A program made the position numbers and the translations under genes. 64,000 nt of DNA. It comes from CAYXLI01 sp964464925 (lineage in GTDB: Bacteria > Acidobacteriota > Terriglobia > Bryobacterales > Bryobacteraceae). Where the stretch lies: positions 1 to 64,000 of the forward strand of contig CAYXLI010000012.1 of assembly GCA_964464925.1 (NCBI GenBank), in the 5' to 3' direction. Below the pieces are notes generated by a model. It was given only the letters and a program-made list of their open reading frames with translations, made no database searches and had not been told where the DNA came from. Shown one piece after another: positions 27,876 through 36,333 of the stretch (position 1 is the first letter of the stretch; the number at the start of each line of letters is the position of its first letter).

Positions 27876-28151
27876 ATGGCTAAGATTTTGATTCCGACCC
27901 CTCTACGGCAGTACGTAGAAAAGAAAGATTCCGTGGAGCTGAGCGGCGCCACGGTGGGCGAGGTGCTTTCCGCGCTGACGGGTCAGTACGGCGACTTGAA
28001 GAAGCATCTCTACAACGATGAAGGGAAGCTCCGGAGCTTCGTGAATGTGTACGTGAATGACGAAGATATCCGGTACCTGAATAAGGATGCAACGCCCCTC
28101 AAGGATACGGACACGGTCTCGATTGTGCCCAGCATCGCTGGAGGCCGCTAA
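27876..28151 (+). CDS. cysO: CysO-like ubiquitin-fold sulfur carrier ending Gly-Gly-Arg
   Basis: 91 residues from the ATG at 27876. The beta-grasp fold of MoaD/ThiS is recognisable. SFVNVYVNDEDIRYLN and the end DTVSIVPSIAGG are very like mycobacterial CysO, which ends in the diglycine. Here one Arg (R91) follows Gly89-Gly90. A sulfur carrier needs a free terminal glycine for adenylation, so the Arg must be removed first, or the E1 must tolerate it. The stop overlaps the next ATG by one base (TAATG). Confidence 0.92.
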   Translation: MAKILIPTPLRQYVEKKDSVELSGATVGEVLSALTGQYGDLKKHLYNDEGKLRSFVNVYVNDEDIRYLNKDATPLKDTDTVSIVPSIAGGR

Positions 28152-29329
28152 TGGCGACCGATACACTCACTGCGCCCGCTGGGTCGCTGTCCAAAGAAGA
28201 AATCCTGCGCTATAGCCGCCACCTGATTATGCCGGAAGTCGGTATGGAGGGTCAGCTCAAACTGAAGCAGGCCAGCGTCCTGCTGGTCGGGGCGGGGGGC
28301 CTTGGGGCTCCCCTGGGCCTCTATCTGGCCGCGGCGGGAATCGGGCGAATTGGATTAGTCGATTTCGATGTTGTCGACTACACGAATCTACAGCGCCAGG
28401 TGATCCACGGGACGAAGGACGTTGGACGGAGGAAGCTCGATTCGGCGGCGGATAGCATGCAGGACATCAATCCGTACGTGCAGATCGACAAGTACGAGTT
28501 AGCGCTCACGAGCGAGAATGCGCTCGACATCCTGAAGAACTACGACATCGTTATCGACGGAACGGATAATTTCCCGACGCGCTACCTGGTAAACGATGCC
28601 TGCGTGCTGCTGAAGAAGCCGAACGTGTATGGATCGATCTTCCGGTTCGAAGGGCAAGCGACGGTGTTCGCCTATGAAGGCGGGCCTTGCTACCGCTGCC
28701 TATATCCGGAACCGCCCCCTCCCGGTTTGGTGCCAAGCTGTGCGGAAGGCGGAGTGCTCGGTATTCTGCCGGGCGCAATCGGAATTATTCAGGCGACCGA
28801 AGCGGTCAAGATCATTCTGGGGATCGGCGAACCGCTGGTGGGCCGCCTGATGCTGTATGACGCCTTGAATATGAAGTTCCGCGAGCTGAAGCTGCGCAGG
28901 AATCCGGAATGCCCGGTTTGCGGCGATCATCCGACGGTAACGACACTGATCGACTATCACCAGTTCTGCGGTGTGCCGCAGGGCCAGATGGAAGATGCCA
29001 AGCCGGTCGTGGACAACAGCGACATCGAACCGGCTGAAGTGAAGCAGCGGCTGGATAGAGGCGATAACTTTGTCCTCGTGGATGTCCGGGAGCCGCACGA
29101 ATACCAAATCTGCAATATCGGCGCACGCCTGATCCCACTGGGCGAATTGCCGAAGCGCGTCGGTGAACTGAATTCTGCTGACGAGATCGTCGTGCACTGC
29201 AAGAGTGGAATGCGTAGCGCCAAGGCCGCCGATTTTTTGCGTCAGGCGGGATTTAGCCATGTGCGCAACATGAAGGGCGGAATTCTCGCCTGGAGTGACA
29301 AGGTCGATCCCTCCGTTCCGAAGTATTGA
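28151..29329 (+). CDS. moeZ: MoeZ-like E1 enzyme with rhodanese domain
   Basis: 392 residues. The ThiF/MoeB adenylation domain (about 1-265) shows the ATP site GAGGLGAPLGLYL, the DFDVVDYTNLQRQVIHG segment, and zinc cysteines CYRC and CPVC. The C-terminal rhodanese domain (about 285-385) has the persulfide cysteine in VVHCKSGMRSAKA. It would adenylate the carrier C-terminus and pass it sulfur as a thiocarboxylate. This is the domain set of mycobacterial MoeZ, which serves CysO and MoaD. Last gene of the cysteine operon. Confidence 0.93.
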   Translation: MATDTLTAPAGSLSKEEILRYSRHLIMPEVGMEGQLKLKQASVLLVGAGGLGAPLGLYLAAAGIGRIGLVDFDVVDYTNLQRQVIHGTKDVGRRKLDSAADSMQDINPYVQIDKYELALTSENALDILKNYDIVIDGTDNFPTRYLVNDACVLLKKPNVYGSIFRFEGQATVFAYEGGPCYRCLYPEPPPPGLVPSCAEGGVLGILPGAIGIIQATEAVKIILGIGEPLVGRLMLYDALNMKFRELKLRRNPECPVCGDHPTVTTLIDYHQFCGVPQGQMEDAKPVVDNSDIEPAEVKQRLDRGDNFVLVDVREPHEYQICNIGARLIPLGELPKRVGELNSADEIVVHCKSGMRSAKAADFLRQAGFSHVRNMKGGILAWSDKVDPSVPKY

Positions 29330-29335
29330 TACAAC

Positions 29336-29382
29336 CGACGAGGCCCTCTGAAGGTATTCAGAGGGCCTCGTCGTGCGTTTTT
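29336..29382 (+). terminator. Very strong rho-independent terminator closing the cysteine operon
   Basis: A perfect 17-bp inverted repeat (29336-29352 with 29357-29373) and GGTA loop are followed by TGCGTTTTTA. It starts six bases after the moeZ stop. Confidence 0.92.
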
Positions 29383-29464
29383 AGTGTCTCGCGTTACACT
29401 TGTTCGTTAAAGTTGTATCAATTTTTCTGAAGATTCGAAAATCTGATCAAACGAAAGAGAATTT

Positions 29465-29478
29465 CCCACTAGTGTGGG
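29465..29478. promoter_or_regulatory. Palindrome ahead of the GH36-like gene
   Basis: CCCACTAGTGTGGG contains the perfect palindrome CACTAGTG, extended by flanking pairs, within an AT-rich leader 14 bases before the ATG. It could be an operator for a dimeric repressor; no regulator lies adjacent. Confidence 0.25.
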
Positions 29479-29492
29479 GTTTAATCTAAGGC

Positions 29493-31568
29493 ATGCCTCT
29501 AGTACTCCGAGCAGTGGCACTAGCCGTGTTCCTACTCGCTCCCAGTGCGAAGGCGGACTTCCGGTACGTGTTTGATTCGGAGAATAGCCGCTGGCGTTTG
29601 TCGAATGGCCTCATCGAGGCCATATTTCAACTCACTCCCTCGGGCACCTTCGAGTTTCAATCGCTGACTGGCCTGCAAGGAGAAGGGACATGGACCGCGC
29701 CCATCGCGCGTCCGTCCTCGGCGGTCCACTTTTCTGTGGACCGGGTCTACTACAACGCCCATACACGCTTTCAGCTCGTAAATCAGTATGCCATCGCCGT
29801 TCCCAATAAAAGGGCATACAGACAGGTCATCGTACTCAAGGACCTCGAAGGCAAGATGCAGCTGACGGTCAACCTCGCGATGTATGAGGGGCAGCCGGTG
29901 CTTCGGCACTGGTTGCAGTATACGAATCTTCAACCCAATCAGACGTATGTCACGTATGCGGACATGCTCGGCTGGGCTTTGGCAGATGAGGCGGGCACGT
30001 ATCGCACGTTCCGGATCAACCAGTGGGGAATTATTCCCCAGGCGGTAAATTTCGAACCGCTGGAAGATGTGTTGGATCCGAGCGGCATCGCAATTCCAGT
30101 TGTCTCGGGATCACGCGGCGCAAATTGTTCTTGGGTCGCCTTCATGGACCAGAACGGGAAGGGGCTGTTCGCTGGCTGGGAATTTGACGGGCGAACGGAG
30201 GGATCTGTGACCCAGAGTAGTGCGACGAACGACGTGCAAATCTCGGCGCAGATCTCGCAGATCAATCATGCCGTGGGGCCGGGCGAGACATTTTCGATTC
30301 CTGCCGGTTTTATTGGCGTCTTCCGTGATTCCTGGGACAATGCTGGATTTCGTACACAGTCATTTGTCGAGTCAGCCCTGGCAAAAGCAGCACCGGATCA
30401 GGGGATTTTCCCTTACGTCGCGTGGGATTCCTGGGGCTACCAGTCGCAGTTAAACGAAGACACGTTACGGCGCAATGCGGCTCTGGCGGCCAGCATGGGA
30501 TTCGAACTCTTTACGGTAGACCTGGGATGGGCGAACAAAATCGGAGATTGGCATGATGACCGGACAAAGTTCCCGAGTGGGCTGCGGGCGTTGTCGGATT
30601 ACGTTCATTCATTAGGGATGAAATTCGGGCTGCACCTGGCCTTTGCTGAAGCTGCGCCCGATTCCCAGGTTCTTTCCGATCATCCGGATTGGACATCGAG
30701 CAAGGAGTATTACTACTTCGGAGCGAAGTCTCTTTGCCTCTCGAACCGGGAGACGAGGGACTGGGTGGTCAGCGAAGCCGTCCGTGTCATCGACGATTAC
30801 GGCGTCGATTGGATTTTGCAGGATGGCGAGAACATGGTAAAGGAGTGCACCAAGACAACCCACACGCACGATCCGAATGACAGCAATTATGCGAACGCCG
30901 TGGAGGGATTGAATGCCGTGGTTTCCGCAGTGCAGCAGGCGCGTCCGAAAGTGAGCTGGGAGAACTGCGCGGACGGCGGCACCATGATGACGTACAACAT
31001 GGTGAAGCAGTACGTTACTTCGATCACGAACGACGCGTCCGGTGTGTTTGACTCGCGTCGCGCGGCCTATGGCGCCACGTACCCGTTCCCACCGAGATAT
31101 GCCGACCGCTACATGACTGACCAGACATTGGACAAATACACGACGCGCAGTTTCATGTTCGGCGGGCCGTGGATTTTTATGAACCGGTTACCGGACCTGA
31201 CCAGTGACAATGCCGACCTTGCCAAATCGGAAATCCAGGTGTTCAAGAATATGCGGGATCACGTGCGGAACTCGCAGGTGTATCACATCGACCCCCCCAC
31301 TGCCGGGCGCATCGATGCGATTCAAGCTTACAACTCAGGCAAAGGTTCGGCGGTGGTCCTGGTCACGCGAGACGGCGGGAACGTCAGCACGTACAACCTG
31401 ACATTCCGCGGATTGGTTCCGGACACAACGTACCTGATCGGATTCCAGGAAGACCATCGGCTGCTCACTCTCACCGGACTACAATTGATGCGAAGTGGCA
31501 TCACCGTCAACCTTCCAGAGCAGAAATTCTCAGAGATCGTCTACGCTACTCCAGTTCAAGTCGAGTAA
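29493..31568 (+). CDS. GH36-like glycoside hydrolase (alpha-galactosidase type), secreted
   Basis: 691 residues with a signal peptide (AVALAVFLLAPSAKAD). An N-terminal beta-supersandwich is followed by a TIM barrel: WDSWGYQSQLNEDTLRRN, ELFTVDLGWANKIGDWHDD (GH36 pattern DxGW), a likely nucleophile Asp in DWILQDGENM, and NCADGG plus TNDASG, where clan GH-D enzymes carry the acid/base Asp. A C-terminal beta domain ends the chain. It would release alpha-linked galactose or a related sugar outside the cell; specificity is unproven because the usual KWD nucleophile motif is altered to LQD. Confidence 0.82.
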   Translation: MPLVLRAVALAVFLLAPSAKADFRYVFDSENSRWRLSNGLIEAIFQLTPSGTFEFQSLTGLQGEGTWTAPIARPSSAVHFSVDRVYYNAHTRFQLVNQYAIAVPNKRAYRQVIVLKDLEGKMQLTVNLAMYEGQPVLRHWLQYTNLQPNQTYVTYADMLGWALADEAGTYRTFRINQWGIIPQAVNFEPLEDVLDPSGIAIPVVSGSRGANCSWVAFMDQNGKGLFAGWEFDGRTEGSVTQSSATNDVQISAQISQINHAVGPGETFSIPAGFIGVFRDSWDNAGFRTQSFVESALAKAAPDQGIFPYVAWDSWGYQSQLNEDTLRRNAALAASMGFELFTVDLGWANKIGDWHDDRTKFPSGLRALSDYVHSLGMKFGLHLAFAEAAPDSQVLSDHPDWTSSKEYYYFGAKSLCLSNRETRDWVVSEAVRVIDDYGVDWILQDGENMVKECTKTTHTHDPNDSNYANAVEGLNAVVSAVQQARPKVSWENCADGGTMMTYNMVKQYVTSITNDASGVFDSRRAAYGATYPFPPRYADRYMTDQTLDKYTTRSFMFGGPWIFMNRLPDLTSDNADLAKSEIQVFKNMRDHVRNSQVYHIDPPTAGRIDAIQAYNSGKGSAVVLVTRDGGNVSTYNLTFRGLVPDTTYLIGFQEDHRLLTLTGLQLMRSGITVNLPEQKFSEIVYATPVQVE

Positions 31569-33108
31569 GATCGCCTGCCTGGCCGTCTTTGTGTTCACGG
31601 CGGGCTGGCTTGGATTCCGGTTGAATGACGTGGGGTTCGCGAGCGGCTACATCGACCGGTTTAGCCATATCGCGGCGCAGGATGAGGCGCTCTACACAAA
31701 CAGCATTCTCACGATGGCTCGGGGGGGAGACTGGCTGACCCCTATGTTTCTGCACCGGTTCGGGCTGTACAAACCCCCGCTGTTGTATTGGCTCAGCGCA
31801 CTTTCTGTGAGGGCGTTTGGCGAGGGTACTTTGCAGGTGAGGCTGCCGTCGGTTCTGGCGGGGGCGTTTGTGGCCTGTCTGGTTTTCCTCTGGGCACGGC
31901 GCCGCAATGGTTTTCCCGCCGGGCTTGCGTGTACGCTGCTGCTGATCGGGAATCCGCTGTTTCATACGTTGGGCAGACTTGCGCTCACCGACATGCTGCT
32001 GCTGGCGACAATTACGGCCGCCGTCTTCATCTTGTCTGTGGATCCGGAGATGCACAGGCGACGATCTGCCGTTTTGTACGGCATCGCGCCGGGGCTCTCG
32101 CTCATGACCAAAGGCGCGGCCGGACTGCTGCCGTTGTTGGTGCTGGGTTTGTATTGGCTACTCGCTAAGCCACGGCCGCGATTCTCGCGTCTGCTGATTG
32201 CAGGAGCAGTTACGGTTGCTGTGGCGGCACCTTGGCACCTGTATCAATACATCGTGCACCAGCGTTGGTTCTGGGCGGAATATATCCTGACCGAACATCT
32301 CGCATATGGATTGGGATCCCCTCCGCAGACTACGCAGGAGCAGCAGGCGCTCTTCTATCTGAAGCGCCTGTTCCTTGTGGATGCTCCCCTGCTCTGCGCC
32401 GCGGCCGCCGCGCTCTGGTTCCGGAGAAAGAGGACGCAGGAACGTACGCTGCTGTTCTCCTGGATCGCGGTGGCCGCGGCGGCAGTAATGACCTATCAGT
32501 ACCGGAACGTGTCCTACCTGCTTTTAATGATTCCTCCGCTTTGTCTCCTGGTAGCGGCACTGCCGCCGAGGGCGTTAGCCGCCGTTGCGATCCTGGGTGC
32601 GGTGTTGCTCGCCATCCGGCCTCAGTTTCCAGATGAACCGTATGGAGTCAGCTTCCGGACGGGGACCACGATTCCTTCGGCGGCGGCTTTGGCCTCTTAT
32701 GCCGGGATGCATCGGACTGGCGATCTCATCCTGGTCGAACCGGATGACGAGTTCTTATCGGCCGTGATGCCCATTGCGCATGTCAGGTATCTGTATATTG
32801 CACCGGCGGAGCCGCAGCGGCAGTATGCGCTGGATTTTTATGATCTCGGCATCGCCATGCGTGCCCCAGAGTTCGACGCGCTCGAGCAGGTGCGCCCGAA
32901 ATATGCGCAGCGTCTGCGGGAGTGGGGGTTGCCGGACGATCAGTCCTTGGCCACCGCGGTATTGGCTACCGATTGGAAAGAAATTGGGGCGGTGATCGAT
33001 GAACATCCCTCGTCGGATTTCCTAATCCGAGGCAAACCTCCGGTAGCGGCCGGATCTCATGAGACGGCCGAAGCGCCTGGGGGCTACACGTTGCTGCTCG
33101 GGCACTAA
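31495..33108 (+). CDS. GT39-type membrane glycosyltransferase (ArnT/PMT-like)
   Basis: Up to 537 residues with about ten membrane segments. The first extracytoplasmic loop has AAQDEALYTNSILTMARGGD and HRFGLYKPPLLYWLSAL, matching the Asp-Glu and YKPPL motifs of GT-C enzymes such as ArnT. These use polyprenyl-phosphate sugars as donors. The GTG at 31495 overlaps the GH36-like gene by 74 bases; a GTG near 31588 would remove the overlap but also most of TM1, so the start is uncertain. It overlaps thiD tail-to-tail by four bases. Confidence 0.85.
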   Translation: MASPSTFQSRNSQRSSTLLQFKSSKIACLAVFVFTAGWLGFRLNDVGFASGYIDRFSHIAAQDEALYTNSILTMARGGDWLTPMFLHRFGLYKPPLLYWLSALSVRAFGEGTLQVRLPSVLAGAFVACLVFLWARRRNGFPAGLACTLLLIGNPLFHTLGRLALTDMLLLATITAAVFILSVDPEMHRRRSAVLYGIAPGLSLMTKGAAGLLPLLVLGLYWLLAKPRPRFSRLLIAGAVTVAVAAPWHLYQYIVHQRWFWAEYILTEHLAYGLGSPPQTTQEQQALFYLKRLFLVDAPLLCAAAAALWFRRKRTQERTLLFSWIAVAAAAVMTYQYRNVSYLLLMIPPLCLLVAALPPRALAAVAILGAVLLAIRPQFPDEPYGVSFRTGTTIPSAAALASYAGMHRTGDLILVEPDDEFLSAVMPIAHVRYLYIAPAEPQRQYALDFYDLGIAMRAPEFDALEQVRPKYAQRLREWGLPDDQSLATAVLATDWKEIGAVIDEHPSSDFLIRGKPPVAAGSHETAEAPGGYTLLLGH

Positions 33109-33881
33109 ACCGCGGTGAAATGATTCACGGGGCCCGCGCCCGCGCCGAGACCTGGCGCGGTCCGGATGGCTTCGGCAATGAATTCCTTAGCTCGCGTGAT
33201 CGCGATCCCTAGAGGGAGCCCGAGCGCGAGGCAGGCGGTAATTGCAGCGGAGTAAGTGCAACCCGTTCCATGAGTGTGTAACGTGTCGATCCGAGCGCCC
33301 GGAAGTTCGAATACGACTCCACCGGCGAGCAGCAGGTCGTTGGCATCTCCTTCCAGGTGCCCTCCTTTCACCAGCACGGCCTTCGCACCCATGCGCAGAA
33401 TCGCTTCGGCTGCGCGCTGCATTCCGGGACGGTCGTCAACTCGAAAGCCGGTGAGAGCCGATGCCTCGTGCAGGTTCGGTGTGATTAGATAAGCCTTCGG
33501 GAGAAGCAGGGTCCTGAGGGCCTCAAAGGCCTCCTGGGCCATGAGCGGTTTGCCATGCTTGCTGATCATTACGGGGTCAACCACGAGGGGAAACTGAAAA
33601 TCGCCCGCAAGGCGAGCGACGGCCTCTACTATCTCACGCGAACCGAGAGCGCCGGTCTTTGCGGCTTGGGGCGGAATATCGTCAAGGACAGCGCGAATCT
33701 GTTCGGTTACCAGATCGGGCGGAAGCACTTCGACGCGCGAAACCCGGGTGGTGTTCTGAACCGTCACCAGGGTGATCACAGACGTGCCGTATACGCCGAA
33801 CTGATGGAAGGTTTTGAGGTCTGCCTGGATTCCAGCACCGCCGCTTGGGTCCGAGCCGGCGATCGTGAGGGTGGTTACCAC
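33105..33881 (-). CDS. thiD: Hydroxymethylpyrimidine/phosphomethylpyrimidine kinase
   Basis: 258 residues, standard length. Ribokinase-fold enzyme that phosphorylates HMP and then HMP-P in thiamine synthesis. The N-terminal TIAGSDPSGGAGIQADLKTF, QNTTRVSRVEVLPP, VDPVMISKHGKPL and the C-terminal DTLHTHGTGCTYSAAIT, with the catalytic Asp/Cys region, are all present. It is separated from other thiamine genes; its neighbour upstream on the same strand is a PP2C phosphatase five bases away. Confidence 0.95.
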   Translation of the reverse strand: MVTTLTIAGSDPSGGAGIQADLKTFHQFGVYGTSVITLVTVQNTTRVSRVEVLPPDLVTEQIRAVLDDIPPQAAKTGALGSREIVEAVARLAGDFQFPLVVDPVMISKHGKPLMAQEAFEALRTLLLPKAYLITPNLHEASALTGFRVDDRPGMQRAAEAILRMGAKAVLVKGGHLEGDANDLLLAGGVVFELPGARIDTLHTHGTGCTYSAAITACLALGLPLGIAITRAKEFIAEAIRTAPGLGAGAGPVNHFTAV

Positions 33882-33886
33882 TAACT

Positions 33887-34597
33887 CTATTCTGACCGAA
33901 GCAGGAGAGCCGTGACATTATCGGGAGCGCCGCAGCTTTTTGCCGCCTCGATTAAACCCTGGCATTTGTCAGAAAGGGACGCGCCATCACGAAGGATGCT
34001 CTCGATCCAAGTGGCGGGAACAACACCATGCAAACCGTCGCTGCAGAGCAAAAACAGAGCACCTTGTTTCAGAGGAATGCGGTAGCTGTTAATGCGGATG
34101 GATTCGCTTACGCCGATGGCCATCGTGAGCACGTGGCGCATAGGGTGGGTCTTCAGAGCTTGCTCGGCGATGTGGAGCTTGCGGCCGACCTCGTTGACCC
34201 AAGTCTGGTCATCCGTGATTGGGTGCAGCTGCTCGCCGTCGTACATATAGGCGCGGCTGTCTCCGACGTTAGCGAAAATGAGATCGCCATCCTGGCGCAG
34301 GCAGGCGGTCATTGTGGTCCCCATACCGTGCAGGTGGGAGTGTGTACTTGCTTCCTGCAGCACCCGGCGGTTCGCCTCGGTGATTGCCTCGACAAGGGTA
34401 TCGCCGTTTTGGCCGTTCGCAGCCGTCACGAACTCCGCCACGGTCTCCGACGCCAGCTTGGAGGCGTGCTCGCCGGCCTGCGCTCCGCCCATCCCGTCCG
34501 CGACGAGATACAACTGTACCGCATCAACGATAAGGAAATAGTCTTCGTTGTTTCCGCGGACACATCCTGCGTCCGTCAGTCCGCATGCTCGGAGCAT
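33887..34597 (-). CDS. PP2C-family serine/threonine phosphatase
   Basis: 236 residues. The metal-binding motifs of bacterial PPM/PP2C phosphatases are complete: GNNEDYF, VADGMGGAQAGEHAS, LLCSDGLHGVV and APDNVTALLL. It is a soluble Mn/Mg-dependent phosphatase likely to oppose Hanks-type kinases; none is in this window. It lies 20 bases downstream of the TPR gene and five bases upstream of thiD, suggesting one transcript. Confidence 0.92.
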   Translation of the reverse strand: MLRACGLTDAGCVRGNNEDYFLIVDAVQLYLVADGMGGAQAGEHASKLASETVAEFVTAANGQNGDTLVEAITEANRRVLQEASTHSHLHGMGTTMTACLRQDGDLIFANVGDSRAYMYDGEQLHPITDDQTWVNEVGRKLHIAEQALKTHPMRHVLTMAIGVSESIRINSYRIPLKQGALFLLCSDGLHGVVPATWIESILRDGASLSDKCQGLIEAAKSCGAPDNVTALLLRSE

Positions 34598-34617
34598 TCG
34601 TTCTTGATTATACAGAT

Positions 34618-35793
34618 TCAGTGCTTCGGCTCCAGGACTGCCTTTAATTGCCGATATGCGGTTTCTTCATATGTCCGTTTTAACCGTTCCAGCCCAGGTT
34701 CGGAAGGCCGCATCGGGCTACGTTTCAAGCACCTGCCCAGCATCGTAATCGCTTCCGCGTCCTCCGGATCCCGTTCAAGTACAGCACGAAACTGGTCCGC
34801 TGCATCAGCATACCTGGCCTGTTTGTATAACGAAAAACCGACATTGAAATGATAATCAGGGTCGGTGTTATCACCTTCGAGCGCCTTGCGGAAGTTTAAC
34901 TCCGCCTCAGATATATTGCGGCGGGATTGAGCCGCAGCAAGATTATTCAAGACCTCATTCAGAGGGACTGCCGCCGCTACAATCTGAAATGAATCCTGGG
35001 CGCCGGCATAGTCCCCCAGGTTATAACGGCAGAGACCCAGATAAAAATTAGCCTCGCGGTAGTGATCGTCCGATTTAGTCACCTTTGCCAGATAATCCGC
35101 CGCAAGCCTGTATTGTTTCTTGTCGTGGTAAAGGCGGCCGAGTTGATAATTTGCCTGCGAATAGGAAGGATCTAATCGTACCGCCTCGGTGAACAGTTTC
35201 ATCTTCTGCTCGGGAGCCTGCGAAACGAGACCGCGGACATAGTTTTCCAAAGCACCCAGTTTGACCACGGGTTGCCGCTTTAGGAATTCCTGTTCGGAAG
35301 GTGAGGTCTTAGGCATCATGAATTGAAGCGTCTGCCATGCAAGGTGAGTTTGAAGCTTGGCGAGATCATCCAGCGCGCCCATTTCCATATATTCCGGGCC
35401 GAGCTTTGTGTGCTTGAGATCCAGGATCTGAGCGGTGATGCGGAGAGTTCCCTTACCCCTCGGCGCTCCTGCAGCGGGCGCACTGTATTCATACGTGCCG
35501 AAGATCACCTGCTCGGCATCGAGTGATTCGGCCAGCACGACGATCGACGCCTTGGTGATCGGCACGTTGGGACGGAGGGACAGGCGGCGGTAGGCTTCCC
35601 GGCGGTCTTCGCGGTCGAGCACGATTCCACCCTCACCGGCGAGAGCTTCGCGAATGGATTCGGACACACTTTCACCAATCCAATCGAGATTCGAGTTCTT
35701 GGATGAGTTAGTAAAAGGAAGGATCAGGAATGTGTCGGCGAAGACAGCATTCGCACTGATCAGGACGCAGATCAGCGCCGCCAAACGAATCAT
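34618..35793 (-). CDS. Exported TPR protein with TolB-like N-terminal domain
   Basis: 391 residues with a signal peptide (ALICVLISANAVFAD). LPFTNSSKNSNLDWIGESVSESIREAL is typical of the domain seen in TolB-N/FlgO-like proteins. At least five TPRs follow from about residue 195 (YSQANYQLGRLYHDKKQYRLAAD-like units). It probably scaffolds a periplasmic or outer-membrane complex; the partner is unknown. Confidence 0.8.
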   Translation of the reverse strand: MIRLAALICVLISANAVFADTFLILPFTNSSKNSNLDWIGESVSESIREALAGEGGIVLDREDRREAYRRLSLRPNVPITKASIVVLAESLDAEQVIFGTYEYSAPAAGAPRGKGTLRITAQILDLKHTKLGPEYMEMGALDDLAKLQTHLAWQTLQFMMPKTSPSEQEFLKRQPVVKLGALENYVRGLVSQAPEQKMKLFTEAVRLDPSYSQANYQLGRLYHDKKQYRLAADYLAKVTKSDDHYREANFYLGLCRYNLGDYAGAQDSFQIVAAAVPLNEVLNNLAAAQSRRNISEAELNFRKALEGDNTDPDYHFNVGFSLYKQARYADAADQFRAVLERDPEDAEAITMLGRCLKRSPMRPSEPGLERLKRTYEETAYRQLKAVLEPKH

Positions 35794-35831
35794 ATACCTT
35801 CCATTTTAGTGTGAGCCGCGGTGCGATGCGA

Positions 35832-35885
35832 AACAAAAAGCAATCGGGTAGCCTGAGGCACTATGCGGTGCGGCCGCCCGATTGC
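35832..35885 (-). terminator. Rho-independent terminator downstream of the small secreted protein gene
   Basis: On the minus strand a 9-bp outer stem (GCAATCGGG with CCCGATTGC) and inner GCC/GGC and GCAC/GTGC pairings are followed by TTTTTGTTT. It starts about 15 bases after the stop of the 112-residue gene. Confidence 0.8.
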
Positions 35886-35900
35886 ACTTGGGGGAAATGT

Positions 35901-36239
35901 TTACTGTTTTTGAGAGACTGCTTCGCCGGGGAAAATCAGCTTGGTATTGGTGCCACCGAAACGGATTTCCTGCACTACCGGCGTAGATCCTTCAGAATTG
36001 AACCGGACGGAAGTGGATGCATTCTTGGTCTGCGTATTCTCCACCTTCACAGGCATTTCAATTACGTCCCTGCCCTTCTTCAGAACGGCCGTGTTGTCCT
36101 TCACCTCCACTGTGTACTGGCCTGCTTTCAAGAGCTTGCCGTTGATTTCGGCATCCTCATGCAGGGTGACTTTATGGGTTGCAGCGCTCGCAACAGCGAG
36201 GGCCAAAGCCGCAAACGACAACGCAAGTTTCTTAAACAT
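35901..36239 (-). CDS. Small secreted beta-rich protein
   Basis: 112 residues with a clear signal peptide (LALSFAALALAVASAAT). The mature part (KVTLHEDAEINGKLLKAGQYTVEVKD, VIEMPVKVENTQTK) looks like a small Ig-like or transthyretin-like sandwich. Similar short secreted proteins are frequent in Acidobacteria; function is not known. It has its own strong terminator, so it is probably transcribed alone and perhaps at a high level. Confidence 0.75.
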   Translation of the reverse strand: MFKKLALSFAALALAVASAATHKVTLHEDAEINGKLLKAGQYTVEVKDNTAVLKKGRDVIEMPVKVENTQTKNASTSVRFNSEGSTPVVQEIRFGGTNTKLIFPGEAVSQKQ

Positions 36240-36333
36240 AATCCGATGACCTTGTTTTTAGATTTTCTGACTGAACTTCTCTCCTGTACATACGGACCAG
36301 GCCTCGAAATGTTCCGTGAGGATTGAAAAGTTT

